Shown piece by piece: positions 10,196-22,499 of a DNA stretch of 64,000 nucleotides. Position 1 is the stretch's first letter; each line of letters starts with the position of its first letter. The translations under genes were made by a program, and so were the position numbers. The notes below the pieces were generated by a model that made no database searches, was not told the origin of the DNA, and worked only from the letters and a program-made list of their open reading frames with translations. The DNA comes from Rhabdophis nuchalis. Its lineage: Eukaryota; Chordata; Lepidosauria; Squamata; Natricidae. The stretch is taken from positions 246,121,919 to 246,185,918 of the forward strand of contig CM077643.1 in the NCBI GenBank assembly GCA_039707465.1, in the 5' to 3' direction.

Positions 10196-11690
10196 GCCAG
10201 CTGATCCCTGTGTAATAAAAAAACCCCTGACATGTGGTGCCTAAAAAAAAAAAGAGTGGCACTTCAATTAGACCATCATTGCCATTTTCTGCAGATGGTC
10301 CAGCTTTAAGATGTCACCTTTCAAAAAAAAAAAAAAGGTGAGAGGGATTCTGCTGCTTAATTTTTCTGTAACTCTTTAGAACAGTAATTTATTAAGCTGG
10401 GTGGGGGTTTTTTTTTAGCTTGGTTTATTTTGTTTTTTTCAATCTTTGAAGGTGCAACCTTATTTTGTTGGGAAATAATGTTCCTTCATATATGATTGAT
10501 GAGCAGACATACATCTTTTTTTTCATAATTCTTTTTTATTTTTAGCGTTCTGGCTTTTCAAAGGACTATTCTATGGATGCTACTCGTTAGATAAATTTTA
10601 AAAAAGAGCTTTGTACCATCTTTTTAGCTCTGCTAACAATCAAACCAAAGAGAAAACGAACAGGGGAGTGGAGCAGTTTGTAAGTGTTCCTTATTAAAAA
10701 TGGCAGGTGTAATGTCTTTTTAATTGCTGCATTCAAATGCAGGAACATCAAAATCCCTCTGGGAATTGGTCATGAGAGTCAGCAGTGAAGTAAATTCATC
10801 AAAAACACATGCTTAATAAAAATGGCTGCAGCTCAGACAAAAGTTGTTGAACAGTTGTTGTTGCTGTTATTGTGATTTTCGATGATCTGAATTCTCTCCT
10901 GCGACTGTTGCATTGAAATAACTACAGTTGGGAACTGAGCCTGCCCGATTCATAAGGGTATGTTTTATTAATCACGATTCTTAAGGAAACATTTGCACGG
11001 AAGGATGAGGGAGGAAGGCCAGGAAATAAATAATACATATAACAGAAATGGCCCTGAGATGAGTAGCTGTTCAGTTTATAAATATTACAGGTCTTGCATA
11101 TTCCCCCCAGATAAAAAAACACAGCATTCAACACATTTAATGATGAGCCAAAAAAAAAAATGGTGGGGGGGAAGGAAAGGATAGAGCATTTTAGTATCAA
11201 GTGCAAAAAAACTTCCAAGTTCTTTCAATGAAAGCTTTATCCCCAGTTGTTTAATGTCCACATAGAGCTAAATTTTCCCCATAATTATGGGCAAGTAAAA
11301 CTCCCAGTAATTACTTTATTATCACACTGTCAATAATTAAATCTATCTTGCTGGGAATCATCAAAAATGTATTTCAAACTATTTTCAACTCAAGGCTTCA
11401 CTTAATAATTCTCGATCAACCTCTCTCATTTATCATTGTTACTGCTGATGATATAACGGTACCATTAATGGTTGGTCGCCTGATTCTTACTATTACAGTT
11501 TTTCATCCATAATGAAAATGAATAAATACATCATTGGGTTTCTGCTGTAATGGATAGCGGTTATACATGCATAGACAAGGTAGTTATCTCCTTCTTGAAA
11601 CATAATATAAGGGTCTATAAGTGTGAATGTGTTCATTTTGGTCAGTTTCCCATAATAAAAGTGTTAGATATGCTTCCATATAGATATGGG
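10196..11690. other. Repeat-poor unique segment, possible conserved non-coding DNA
   Basis: Seen: about 1.5 kb with few recognisable repeats, homopolymer A/T runs and no good frame. The part near 10640-11000 has balanced composition and motif-rich text (for example AATTCTCTCCTGCGACTG) of the sort seen in conserved non-coding elements. That is only an impression. Confidence 0.3.
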
Positions 11691-11693
11691 GAT

Positions 11694-12660
11694 ACAGGTA
11701 GTCCTTGGCCTATAATCATCATTAAGCACAGACTCACAATGGTAAGTCATTGTGGTTGTTAAGCGGTGGGTGATTTGATCACACCCGATTGTGACCCCAC
11801 CCAATTTTGCAACATTTTCTGGTGTTCATTAAGTGAATGTGGTGGTCATTAAGCAAATACGTTTTTATCAAACGGGTACTTTTTGCTGGAAACCTAAAGT
11901 AAATGCTGGAAACCAACTCTCTAAAAATTAAAAAAATGACCAAAATTGCAGTCATGTGACCACAAGATACTGCAAATGGCTGCAAAGTTGAGCGGGTTGT
12001 CAGATGCCCAACTAATATAATGCAAAACTCAGCTTTCCTGCAAAGGCGGCCCTCATGGCAGCATCAATACTATTCTGCAAAAAGGTGCTCTTTTTTGCAA
12101 TTTTAATTTTATTTTTTATATATTAAAAAATGGCTGTGTGTGGCTCTGTGTGTGTGTGTGTATGTGTGTGTGTGTGTGTGTGTGTGTTCCAGCATAACTC
12201 TGGAACGCTTGGAGCAATTTCAATCAACCTTGGTACACGGATGACTTACTCTCTGGAAAAAAAAATACTGTGGGGATAAGGCATCCCTAACACCCTTCAG
12301 TGTGTATTCTGTTGAGATGAAGCTTGTTGTGCCTTAAAATGGCTTCTACTGTCTCTGTAGGGAACTCTGATCTTCCCATCAGCCAGGCACCTCTCTTGGA
12401 AGCTGCAAAAACCAGAATGGCAAGTTGGGGGTTGTTGGACCATGGAGCTGGGTGAGGTGCAGGCTGAGTCCTGGGTGGCTGAGTGATTTGGTGGGAAGGA
12501 AGCTCAAGTCTCGCCAGCTGCAGTCTGCAGCAACCCAACAGGGCATGTGAGGGTGGGGGAGAGCATAAGTACAGTAGCTTGGGGCAGCAGTCTATCGTAA
12601 CTTCAAATGATTGGTAAGTGACCAGTTATAAGTTGAAGACATGTAGTTGAGGCCAGCAAT
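11694..12660. mobile_element. TA-flanked MITE-like repeat, degraded, with internal (TG)n and insertion
   Basis: Starts TACAGGTAGTCCTTGGCC and contains GTTGTTAAGCGG, TTCATTAAGTGAATG and GTCATGTGACC words. They recur in the squamate repeat at 39265 and 47690. A candidate far end lies near 12640 (GTTGAAGACATGTAG). 12060-12560 interrupts it, with a (TG)n run at 12138-12188 and a CAGCATAACTCTGGAACG-type unit I cannot name. Confidence 0.4.
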
Positions 12661-13911
12661 CAATATTAATTCAAAACTAACCCCCCCCCCCCCCAATTAC
12701 GGTGTTGCTTATGTAATTTTCAGGTCTTCCTTTATAGAAAGAATAAATGGCTTTAAATGAGTTCTTATTCCAGCCATAACAGAGGTAATATGATTCAGGC
12801 TTACCTTCCCTTTTCTCCTCAGTTTTATAAATTTAAGGAAAAAAGTAAAAATCAGGCCAGTAAAAAGTAAAATCAATAAAATTGTAGATTTATTTTTTAA
12901 AACATTATATTAGACTATATTCCAACTCCATGTTGTTTTAAACTGTTTACAAGACAATAACTGAAGATGGAGAAATTATATATATTTTACAGTTTTTGGC
13001 TGAAAAAGTCATTGTGTGATTCATTTTAATGAGCCCAAATCTTCCTTGCCATTTCTGGGCATAGAAAAGTAATTTGCACTTCTTTGAAGTAAGTTCAGTA
13101 AATCTGGCCCACAGCATGGGGTTTACTTTTCAATATTTCTCCATTCACTTCACACCCTCCTACTTCTCAATCCCTCATTTGTTTAAACTGCAAATCCCTA
13201 GCATGAAGAAGGAAAGAAAACAAAATCTAAAAATTCTGCTTTCAGGTCCTGTTTCCTTAAGTTATATTTTCCCCTCATATTATTTTTCTAATGCAATATA
13301 TCTTCACCCAGAAGCAGTTATTCGAATATGACATTTTCTCTTGCCATTCCAGGAACAAACTTAAATTATATGCAGCATGCAGTTTTTATCAAGGTTTGCA
13401 TGTTCAGACATACAAGTAATGGCATGTCCACTAATGAAATTAAGTTCTAGCAATTCAGCTCTGTTTTGAACAGGTCTCAAAAGGCTATTAGAGCTCCTTC
13501 ATTTTTTGTGCTCCAGCCATCCTAGAAGGTTAAATTAATCATTATTATTATTATTATTTTCATATTACTTTCATTCAGTATGATAGGATTATTGCAGGCA
13601 TAGGATTGAAAAATAGGAGTTTTGGTCAAGTAATTACTTGTTTGGTAAGATAGAGAAAACCTAATATGGCATTCAAGTAGATAAGAATAGAATAATTGAA
13701 GTGTGGAGATGAAAGGGACTGTAAGGATCACCTAATAAAAGTAAAGTTTATTTAGATAAATAGATATGTTTGTCTTGCCTGATACATTTCTTAGTAATAT
13801 TTTGTAAATCGACTCATTTTTTATGGATTGTCAAGACTGATTAATTTTTCTTTTCCAATTCCTCAGTAATAAACCTGCTTAAGAAGTAAGGACTTATAGT
13901 ATAGTATAGAC
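12661..13911. other. AT-rich unique DNA with a C10+ tract
   Basis: Holds a poly-C run near 12681-12694 and a 51 bp segment (13052-13102) that recurs exactly at 17215-17265. No frame of interest. Confidence 0.4.
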
Positions 13912-14046
13912 CAGGGGTGGGCAAACTTTGCAACTTTAAGTCTGAGGGATTTCAGCTCCCAGACTTCTCCAGCCAGCTTTGCTGGCTGGAGAATTCTGGG
14001 GGCTGAGTTTCTTCAGACTTAAAGTTGCAAAGTTTGCCCACCCCTG
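13912..14046. mobile_element. hAT-type foldback MITE (135 bp)
   Basis: CAGGGGTGGGCAAACTTTG at one end and CAAAGTTTGCCCACCCCTG at the other are perfect inverted repeats. The whole element folds back on itself around CCAGCC…GGCTGG. Perfect 8 bp duplication GTATAGAC (13904-13911, 14047-14054). Confidence 0.92.
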
Positions 14047-14119
14047 GTATAGACTTAATATAGTATAATACAGTTAGTATGGTATGGTATGGTATGGCAT
14101 AGTCCCTGGTATGGTATGG

Positions 14120-14475
14120 CATAGTGATACAGTGGCTCAGTGGCTAAGACACTGAGCTTGTCAATCAGAAAGGTCGGCAGTTCAGTGGTTCGAATCCCTA
14201 GCTCTGCATAATGGAGTGAGCTCCCGTTACTTGTCCCAGCTTCTGCCAACCTAGCAGTTCGAAAGCATGTAAAAAAGTGGAAAAATAGGAACCACCTTTG
14301 GTGGGAAGGTAACAGTGTTCCGTACCCCTTTGATGTTTAGTCATGCCCGCCACATGACCATGGAGAAGTTTTTGGACAGTGCTGGTTTTGAAATGGAATG
14401 AACGCCACCCCCTAGAGTCGGGAACGATTAGCACAAAGGTGTGAGGGGAACCTTTACCTTTAAGAAGTAGGTGTG
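14120..14475 (+). mobile_element. Sauria-type SINE
   Basis: Head GTGGCTCAGTGGCTAAGACA (A box region) and GTTCGAATCCC (B box, about 14189) show a tRNA origin. The middle has CCAACCTAGCAGTTCGAAAG and CCACATGACCATGGAG. The tail GAGTCGGGAACGA…GGGGAACCTTTACCTTT resembles Bov-B LINE 3' ends, which supply the enzyme in trans. About 355 bp, near full length. Confidence 0.88.
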
Positions 14476-15296
14476 GCAGATTAGAGTTCAGTTCATGTGC
14501 CAAAAATGTAATAGCATAAATTTGATAGCCTATATTTGACTTGCTATATTAAGAGAGTCCCACAATCAGTCAGTTACAAATCTTTTAAGAGGTTCTGTCT
14601 TTCGATAAATATTCAGTAATCTCCTTCTATTTACTTTACAAAGGGGGTAAAGCTCCTGCCATATCAGTTTGATGGCATGCATGCAGTTTGGTGGCCCCTG
14701 TGTATCAATTCAGTCCTTTAAACAAGAGCACCATCCTGTTAATTCAGAAAACGAAACAAAAATCACTAGATGATCTTCAAAATATAGCTAAGAAACATAT
14801 CTGGCATCACCCATCTTTCTGGCTTGCTTTTGGAAATAAAGAGGACTTTTTTTGAACTGCCTCTTTCTGCTTGATCTTAATGCCATGCCAAACTTCCCCC
14901 ATTTCTCATTTTAAAACTGTTTTTCTCCTGCAAATGACTTGGAAACTATGGTAGAAGTGTGATGAAAGTGGAACTAATGTGAGATGATCTCACCCAAGTA
15001 AAGTTCATGACATTTCAATAAACTGAGGAGATTTTTTTTTTTTAAAAAGGAACTCAAAATGAGCTAAAGTTCTTCAAAAGCTGGCAGCTGGAGAGGTGAG
15101 GGTGAATATTGATGTACTCCAGTTAGAAGTGAGAAATTGGTCAGTTCTTACAGAAAGGAATGGATTAAATAGTTCTGTAATGCAAAGTGTAGTAGAAATG
15201 GAAAAAGCACAAATATGTCTCTACCTGGGTACGTGTGGGAAACTGTGAGAGTTCTCTCAATTAATGCAAATATAAGTCCCATATGAGTAGTGATTC
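14476..15296. other. AT-rich unique DNA
   Basis: No recognisable repeat, frame or signal beyond short A/T runs. Confidence 0.4.
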
Positions 15297-15796
15297 TGTT
15301 AGGATATTCAGCCTTGTATTGGGTTGACAATATATATGAGCCTATGTTCTTAAGGAGTTATGTAGCTTTAAGAACTAAGTATAATTTGATTGGCTGTAAT
15401 TATACAGCTCTACTATAAAGAAAGCTCAGGAACACAAGCTCATTCCCTGTTTGATCCCTGTTTGATTCCTTGTGATCCTGTGTTACCTGATTGCCATTTG
15501 AGAAGCTGAACTGTGAAGAAAAAGGAGGATTGTTTTGCATCACTGTGAGATACTGTATCTGTGTTTGGTGAAGGACTTTTGTTATCATTGTCTGAGAAGT
15601 TAGTCAGAAGAAGCATTTTAGTTGCTACAAAGTAAAGACTATTTATTTTCTTACTATCACTGTTTTAGAGTTTGTTTGTGGTTTACAGCAATGTATCTCT
15701 TTACTGTCCGGTGAATTACACTAATCCGCATTCATTTGCTAACCCTGGTTAAGGGACCAGAGTTGTATACTGGTTCTGAACCCAGAGTTGCTAACA
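15297..15796 (+). mobile_element. Solo LTR, family A, copy 2
   Basis: 500 bp, TGTTAGGATATTCAGCC … GTTGCTAACA, with perfect 5 bp duplication GATTC (15292-15296, 15797-15801). GATTGGCTG is followed by CTACTATAAAG, the best TATA box of the three copies. Alignment by eye with copies 1 and 3 is continuous apart from small indels. Confidence 0.9.
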
Positions 15797-15870
15797 GATT
15801 CCAAATGCTTTATTCAGCGTTAAATGATGTTCACTCCCAATGATTCTTCCCAGAAATACAGAGTATAGCT

Positions 15871-16095
15871 CAGGGGTAATCACCCTTTTTATACCTACTG
15901 TCCACTTTTGTATCTCTGTTAGTAGTAAAAAAAATTAACCGCCATCAGTTCCACAGTAATGGTGATTTATAAAGTAGGGAAGTCAATTAAATTAAAAAAA
16001 GGAAAGTGCTTCAATATTGGACAAAACCGCTACCGCCCACCATGAAAGCTGGAACATCCACTAGTGGGCGGTAGGGACCAGGTTGACTACCACTG
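15871..16095. mobile_element. Non-autonomous hAT element (225 bp)
   Basis: CAGGGGTAATCACCC … GGTTGACTACCACTG, flanked by a perfect 8 bp duplication GTATAGCT (15863-15870, 16096-16103). Internally, CCGCTACCGCCCACCA and CACTAGTGGGCGGTAG form an inverted pair. Confidence 0.9.
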
Positions 16096-16494
16096 GTATA
16101 GCTGAATCAGAACATAGTGCAGTGCAATGAATTATAATTTTTTTGTTATTACTATTATTATTTTATAGATATGATAAAAGAACAATTCTTAGGCAAAAGT
16201 AGATGAATTCATCTTCACGCCCCATAAATTTGTCCTTGTCCTGGGAAAATATGCAGTTATTAACTAGGGCTGCAATTTTAAGGCTATTGTTTTTAGTGCA
16301 ATCAGTGAGGGAGGGAGGGAATCCTGACTGCAAATAATGAAATTTCATTTGCTGTAAAAATGCAGCCAATCATACTGGATGTACGAGTAACTTTGCTAGA
16401 TTAAAAAACTTATTTAAAAAAAAGATATCTTATAGATTAAACAGCAGATTGATTGCAAAAATATAAATAGGAACTTATAAAATTGTAAATGTCA

Positions 16495-16594
16495 GATGAT
16501 TGCAATACACTCTACATGAGGCTACCTTTGAAGACCATCCTGGTAGTAAAAAAATTTTAATCCCACCACTGAGTGACATGTGCAGTAAGTCTAC
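16495..16594 (+). mobile_element. L2 scrap joined to a hAT 3' end
   Basis: CTCTACATGAGGCTACCTTTG matches the L2 YMGLPL region. It is followed at 16543 by GGTAGTAAAAAAATTTTAATCCCACCACTG, the 3' end of the 5853-type hAT. Both are fragments. Confidence 0.5.
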
Positions 16595-16618
16595 ATTTCA
16601 CCACCACAATTTAGAGTG

Positions 16619-16705
16619 GTCATCCATCCATCCATCCATCCATCCATCCATCCATCCATCCATCCATCCATCCATCCATCCATCCATCCATCCATCCATC
16701 CATCC

Positions 16706-16753
<48 letters not shown>

Positions 16754-16755
16754 CT
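16619..16755. repeat. (CATC)n then (CTAT)n compound microsatellite
   Basis: About 22 CATC/CCAT units (16619-16708) change to about 11 CTAT units (16709-16755) through one C-to-T step in the unit. The IHPS- and IYLS-repeat frames over it are artefacts. Confidence 0.95.
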
Positions 16756-16969
16756 TTATGGCATAGGGCTTGAATATCTGTGGGACCCACTTATTTCCAA
16801 CTTTTTTTTCCCACCTGGTATGTACGATCAGAATTGGTACACTCTAGGTTCCTTCTATTAAATATTGTCATTTTATGGGACCAAAATGGTGTGCCTTGTC
16901 TGTCATAGGCCCTACCTTCTGTAAGTGACCTCTTTCCTTGGTTCTAAAAAGCACAAGCATTCATGAAGG

Positions 16970-17105
16970 CCTTAGTATGGTTTGATTGTTTTATCCCAGG
17001 TTGCCTATGAATTTGCACATTTGTAACTATTTTTATTGTTTGACTTCTCTATCTGTAAGCCATCGAGTCTATGGGAGTGAACAGCTATAATAAAGTCAAA
17101 TAAAA
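16970..17105 (+). mobile_element. LINE 3' UTR tail
   Basis: GTAAGCCATCGAGTCTATGGG…GAACAGCTATAATAAAGTCAAAT resembles the conserved last 60 bp of squamate L2/CR1-type LINEs. No coding part. Confidence 0.5.
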
Positions 17106-17360
17106 ATGACAGTCATATATTTTCTTTGTTTCATTCTGCCCTTTGAAAGATTTCAGAGTAACAAATAACATGAAATAATAATAAAGCCTGCTCAAATAAT
17201 AAAGCCTGCCTACTTTTCTGGGCATAGAAAAGTAATTTGCACTTCTTTGAAGTAAGTTCAGTAAAAGATTTTTTTGGCAACGTAGAATTGTTTAAGGAAA
17301 CAGCCAAACACAATTAAGAATCCACACTAAATAGCTTAAAAACACACAAACACATATATT

Positions 17361-17555
17361 GCAGGCTATTCTGCTGACTGCCATCAGTTCGATCCTGACC
17401 ATTTCAAGGTTGACTCAGACTTCCATCCTTCCGAGGTCAGTAAAATGAGGATCCAGATTGTTGGGGGCAATATACTGACATTTGTAAACTTTATTAGAGA
17501 GCACTATAAAATGGTATATAAGTCTAAGTGCTATTGTTATTGCTATTGACATATA
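17361..17555 (+). mobile_element. tRNA-derived SINE with MIR-like core
   Basis: CTGCTGACTGCCATCAGTTCGATCC (partial B box), CAAGGTTGACTCAGACTTCCATCC, then GTAAAATGAGGATCCAGATTG and the tail TATATAAGTCTAAGTGCTATTG. The same family occurs at 23838, 26310(-), 37335(-), 43595(-), 54535 and 63050. Its core and tail resemble MIR/CORE-SINEs, which use L2 machinery. Confidence 0.8.
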
Positions 17556-20119
17556 CATACAAGGATTATAAAGCCAAGGAAAGTTGTATTCCACAACTCC
17601 CACCAATTGCAAAATGGCAAGATTTTCTCAATCTGATTCTCTGGAGATGTGTTTAGATTGCAACTAAAGAATTCCCAATCAGTATGTTGGTTGGGAAGTT
17701 TGAAAGTGGTAGTCAAACACATCTGAAGGACAGCTTGATTGGGCCTTTCTCCTGATAACTCTGAGCGACACCTCAGAGAGCAAAAGCAGTCAAAGGAAGA
17801 CCTCAGAAAATCTTAATAGCCAAAAATCATCTCCAGCTTTATTAGTCACAGACTCCAAAATTCTTTCTAAGACTGGGACAAAGTGAAAAGCCAGAGTAGT
17901 GGGGGATCATAATGCCCAATGCTCATTAGAAGTTGCTTTTTATATCAAGACATATCAAGAATGGCTCTTTTGAGGACAGAACTAAACATTATTCACTTAG
18001 CAAATGAGTGACCATATAAATAAAATAATTTTTAAAATGCAGACTTGTCTAAAATCTATTCAGAAGTAATGACAGATCTTTATTAGGACTCTAACAGAGA
18101 GAACTATAAATATTTTTACCTTGGCTCCATGGAGATTCAAATTCAAATTTTACTGTGCCTGTAATTCAATTTGCCCAAAAAAATGCCGTAATAAAATTAA
18201 TATAAATTTTACCTAATAAAGATTATAATCACAAAACTACTGATCCAGATTAAGAAGTCAGAAGATGACAAAATGTTTAAGGTCAGCCATGATACAAACC
18301 CAAAGTTATATTTTCTTTTTAATTTTGGACATAACCTGAAGCTTAACCTAGAATGGTCTTTGTATGGAAACATGACTATATCTTGAGGAGAAGAAAGGAG
18401 AGGGGAAATTCTTATTTTGTCTTATATATATTTGGAAACTGGATACATAAATATGTCTATATATTAACTTACAATTATCTCCATTACCTGAAATTTCTGT
18501 TCCAGTCCCCTTCCTTCTTTCATACCTTCAGTGCATTACTTACAGACAGGGTTGTTAATCTTATCTACCTTTCAAGACAGCCCTCCCCTAACACAAGTTC
18601 ATAAAATGTCATTTTAAACCACATTTAAAGAAACAACCAGCAATAGCAAGCGAAAACCCGAAATGTAAAATCTAAAGCCAATATGCCCCTCCTTCAAATC
18701 TGCTGTGTAATTTTCTTTGACAATTCCCCACATTGAAAGGTTGGGGATAATTTGAATTTGCAAAAGGAAACAGAGTATATCAGCTGTGTTACAACTGATA
18801 TAATCAGAGGGATTTCAAAGTAGTCCCTAGAGATGAAAAAGCAGAGTGTGTGGGCTAAAATGGCAAGGTCATAAGTGGCACTGAAGGCAGTAGATGTTAT
18901 AATCTGCCCTGCAAATTGAAAATGCAGCCAAGACCTATGCAACCTACAACATGAGGTAAATTTTAACCTCTCCTGGCATCTGCCCAGGCTCTTTTTTTTT
19001 TATGTCAGGGAACTGAGTTGGATACCATAGCATATAATTCTATCTTCTAATACCAAGCATAGATTTATATTTCACCGAAACCTGCTTTATAAAAAGAAAC
19101 AGCTTCGTGGAAACATCTGGGGCTGCTTCTAAGGTGTCTTCACAAGTTCACAACTTTTCAGCCTCGTGATATGTAGAAATAACTTGCGACAACATATATG
19201 TGTGTGCGTGAGTGTGTGTGTGTGTATAAAACGTCTCATTGAAGCAACATTTAACTTAGAATTCATTCTGTTCCTCATCACAATACAATATTTTCTTTTC
19301 CATAAGTGATTGTTTCTTTGTGCTAGCTTTGCCAAAGGTAATGGAATTTAATTACAATTATTAAAATAGATTTTTTTTCTCCAACTCCCTTTCCCTCTCA
19401 TGCTTTCACTGTAATAATATGATCTGATGATCTAAGAAGAATACAAGAAAGATAATTGATCCCAACCTTTTATCATGACAGAAAGAAGAAATAACCCCAG
19501 ATAATAATACGAGCGGAATGTACATAAAATAGAAATTAGAAAAGGTAGACTATGTGCAATATCTTTATGCAATTGTTAGACACATTTAACAAATGTTAGA
19601 CATACCACCACTCTTTGTTCCAAAGGTTTTAAAAGAGCTTTATCTCTCATTCATAAAAGGTGCATAGATTGAAATAATATGGAATTCCTTTACACTGTTT
19701 CTATTAATCAGTCTTGTTTTATTCCTTAATACCACATGCTATTTTCTTCCTGCCTAGTTTTCATGGAGTTTTGCAGAGTTTCTTAACTGGGCTCTTTGTG
19801 ACCGTCCTCCTCTTCCCCCCACCAACTTAATTTGGTTTCCCCACCCCCTCTAGACTTGTTAAATTCCTCATTTTGTGAATGATTGAAATTTCATTTACAA
19901 AGGAAGAGAATCCAGCAATCTAAACAGTGGATCCACCCACCTCATACATTTTCCACTGGTATAGAAAGGGGATGTAATGGGATAGGAATCACTCTCAAGT
20001 TGATATTCTCTAGCAGGTGTGGGTAAGCTAGCTGGGAGTTTTGAGGATGGAAAGTTAAGACATCGAAATAGTACCAAGTGGGAGAAAATTCTATGACATA
20101 TTCTAGTTCAGGTATTATC
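17556..20119. other. 2.5 kb of repeat-poor DNA
   Basis: Mostly unique AT-rich sequence. A (GT)n run lies at about 19198-19226. No splice-bounded exon candidate or long frame could be supported. This is one of the longest repeat-poor stretches in the window. Confidence 0.4.
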
Positions 20120-21067
20120 CTAACCTCATTTATTTATTTATTTATTTTATTTATTTATTATTTTATTCTTCAAATTTATACCCTGCCCTTCTCCATTGTT
20201 AGGACCCAGGGCGGCGCACAGGCATTATTAAAATCATACAAAAAACAATATACATTATTAAAAGCATATTAAATTTAAATCCTGTGCTAAAAAACCCATT
20301 TTAAAACCTGATGATTAAAATTTATGGATAAAAGTCAGAAACGGGGGGCTATGCTAGGCCGGCTTGTTGAAATAGATATGTCTTAAGACATTGATGGAAG
20401 AGGCGGAGGTCTGAGATGGTGCGTAGGTCGGTCGGTAGGTCATTCCAGAGGGCTGGGCCCACCACAGAGAAGGCCCTTCCCCTGGGGATCGCCAACCGGC
20501 ATTGCCCAGCCGACGGTACCCGGAGAAGACCCTCTCTGTGGGAGCGGATCAACAAAGGGATGTATGGGGCAGGAGACAGTCTTGTATATAGCTAGGCCCC
20601 GAGCCATGGAGCGATTTGAAGATGGTCGTCAACACCTTGAAGCGCACTCGAAAGGGCACAGGCAGCCAGTGCAGCTCGCACAGGAGAGGTGTTATGTGGG
20701 CTTGCCTTGGGGCACCCATAATCACCCGCGCGACCGCATTCTGAACTAACTGTAGCCTTCGAGTGCACCTCAAGGGGAGCCCCATGTAGAGAGCGTTACA
20801 GTAATCCAGCCGAGATGTCACGAGCGCTTGAGTGACTGTGCGAAGGGCCCCCCGGTCCAGTAAGGGGCGCAACTGCCGTATCAGGCGTACCTGATAAAAC
20901 GCCCTCCTGGCCACGGCCGCCACATGGTCCTCCATGGACAGCCGGGAATCCAGAAGGACACCTAAGTTGCGCGCCCTCTCCACGGGGGCCAGTTGTTCGC
21001 CCCCAATGGCCAGTGTTGGACTTATCTGGCTGAACCGGGGTGCCGGAAACCACAGCCACTCGGTCAT
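20120..21067 (-). mobile_element. L2 LINE 3' part with one frameshift
   Basis: Minus strand: MTEWLWFPAPRFSQ…NLGVLLDSRLSMEDHV…TSRLDYCNALYMGLPLRCTRRLQLVQNA…LHWLPV (from 21067), then after a frame change near 20550 RSHREGLLRVPSAGQCRLAIPRGRAFSVVGPALWNDLP…LFQQAGLA ending at 20349. The 3' UTR follows to a TTTA-type tail near 20127-20165. 5'-truncated after the reverse-transcriptase YADD motif. Confidence 0.9.
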
Positions 21068-21234
21068 GGCAGAAGATCGCTATTGCTGATTTAAGATAAC
21101 CATGATGATGGGTTATCAATTAATGCTGGTATGTATGTACACTGAGAGCTTATGCACCGGAGACAAATTCCTTGTGTGTCTAATCACACTTGGCCAATAA
21201 AGAATTCTACTCTGTTCTGTTCTGTTCTGTTCCA

Positions 21235-21304
<70 letters not shown>

Positions 21305-21345
21305 TTGTCCCTACCCTACCCTACTCTATTCTATTCCTTCCTAGG
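21068..21345 (+). mobile_element. LINE 3' tail with pentamer-to-hexamer microsatellite
   Basis: CACACTTGGCCAATAAAGAATTC is followed by TTCTG units (about 21210-21235), then about 12 CCCTGT units (21237-21312) and CCCTA/CTATT variants to 21345. It abuts the 5' end of the reversed L2. Same tail as at 1050 and 28050. Confidence 0.75.
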
Positions 21346-22499
21346 ATGATTATTGGCCTTCCATAAACTGGGAAGCAAACAAGCTATATGCCATTTGTTT
21401 CTCTGAAACAACACAGACGAGATCCTCAAAGGAGAAGAGAAATGAGAAAGATGGAGCACCACTAATATTTCTTTTTTTCATTGATGAATCCTAATCTACC
21501 ATCCCTTGCCAAATAACCTCTATCAAAACCACCTAAATGTTAAGCATGCCTGCAGAACTTCTTGCAAGTTGCAGCGATAGTTGGGGAAAGGGGGAGGGAA
21601 TGCACACTAATAAAGAGAGCTGCTAAACCTGAAAGCCAGATATGAATATTTGACAGCTCATACATCCTTAGTGTTGAGCGAGTCCTATTTTCCTTAAACG
21701 TCCCTCCCGCTCCCCCATCCCTCTCTCTGCTAGTTGCCACCGAATGCAAACTGATCAAAAATGCCTTTCCCTGATGAAGCCATCTGCCATCCTTTTTCTC
21801 AGCTTAATGATTTTGTACCCAGGAAGCCTGTCAGTCTTTCCTGGAGGCAATTCTGAAAAATGGTCTCCAAAAGAAGAGCTTGGCATGTGAGGTTCTTTTT
21901 TTTTTAAATAAAAAAAATCTGCAGCATTTCTCTCTTGCTTATTGCAACATGAAAGAAAGATTAGACCAGGAACCCACAGCTTCTTTCCTCAACAACACTT
22001 TTCAGCCAATGTCAAGGCAAACAGAATTAGAAATGTAAAGGCTCTACTCGAATTTCTATGGGGATGGCTTTGAGACAGCCTTAGCCCAGTGGCAACAGTG
22101 AATGAAGTCGTCCCATATCTGTCTTTCCTTGGTCAAAAATTCACACAAGCCACGTGTATGAACGACAGGGCTGAAAAGCAATGCAGGTGTCTGAAAGTTG
22201 TATACAAAAAAAGTCATATTTAAAGACCTTCTTTCAGAAGCTTTAAAAGTTTATTTAAAGGAGTATCTTCAAAAATGCTCATGAAAAATCATTCTGCATT
22301 AGAACTTAGCTAGACTTAATTTCTCTTCAAAACAGATACATCTTTGGCTTACTTTAAAAACTGCAGACTTGGGGAATTTCGGCCCATATTTTCAGTAGAT
22401 GGAATTGCAATATCCTAGGGAAAATTTCCAATGAAAATAAATATAATTGCTTTCATACTTTTCTAGAAAGACAGAGGAAGATTACAATTAGCCCCACCC
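21346..22499. other. Unique AT-rich DNA
   Basis: No recognised repeat apart from poly-T/poly-A runs near 21895-21915. No supported frame. Confidence 0.4.

Noticed and set aside
14120..14240. Possible true tRNA gene at the SINE head
   Set aside because: A and B boxes are present but the cloverleaf is degenerate and the sequence continues into a Sauria SINE body.
16500..16861. IHPS/IYLS repeat peptides
   Set aside because: CATC and CTAT microsatellite translated; no gene.
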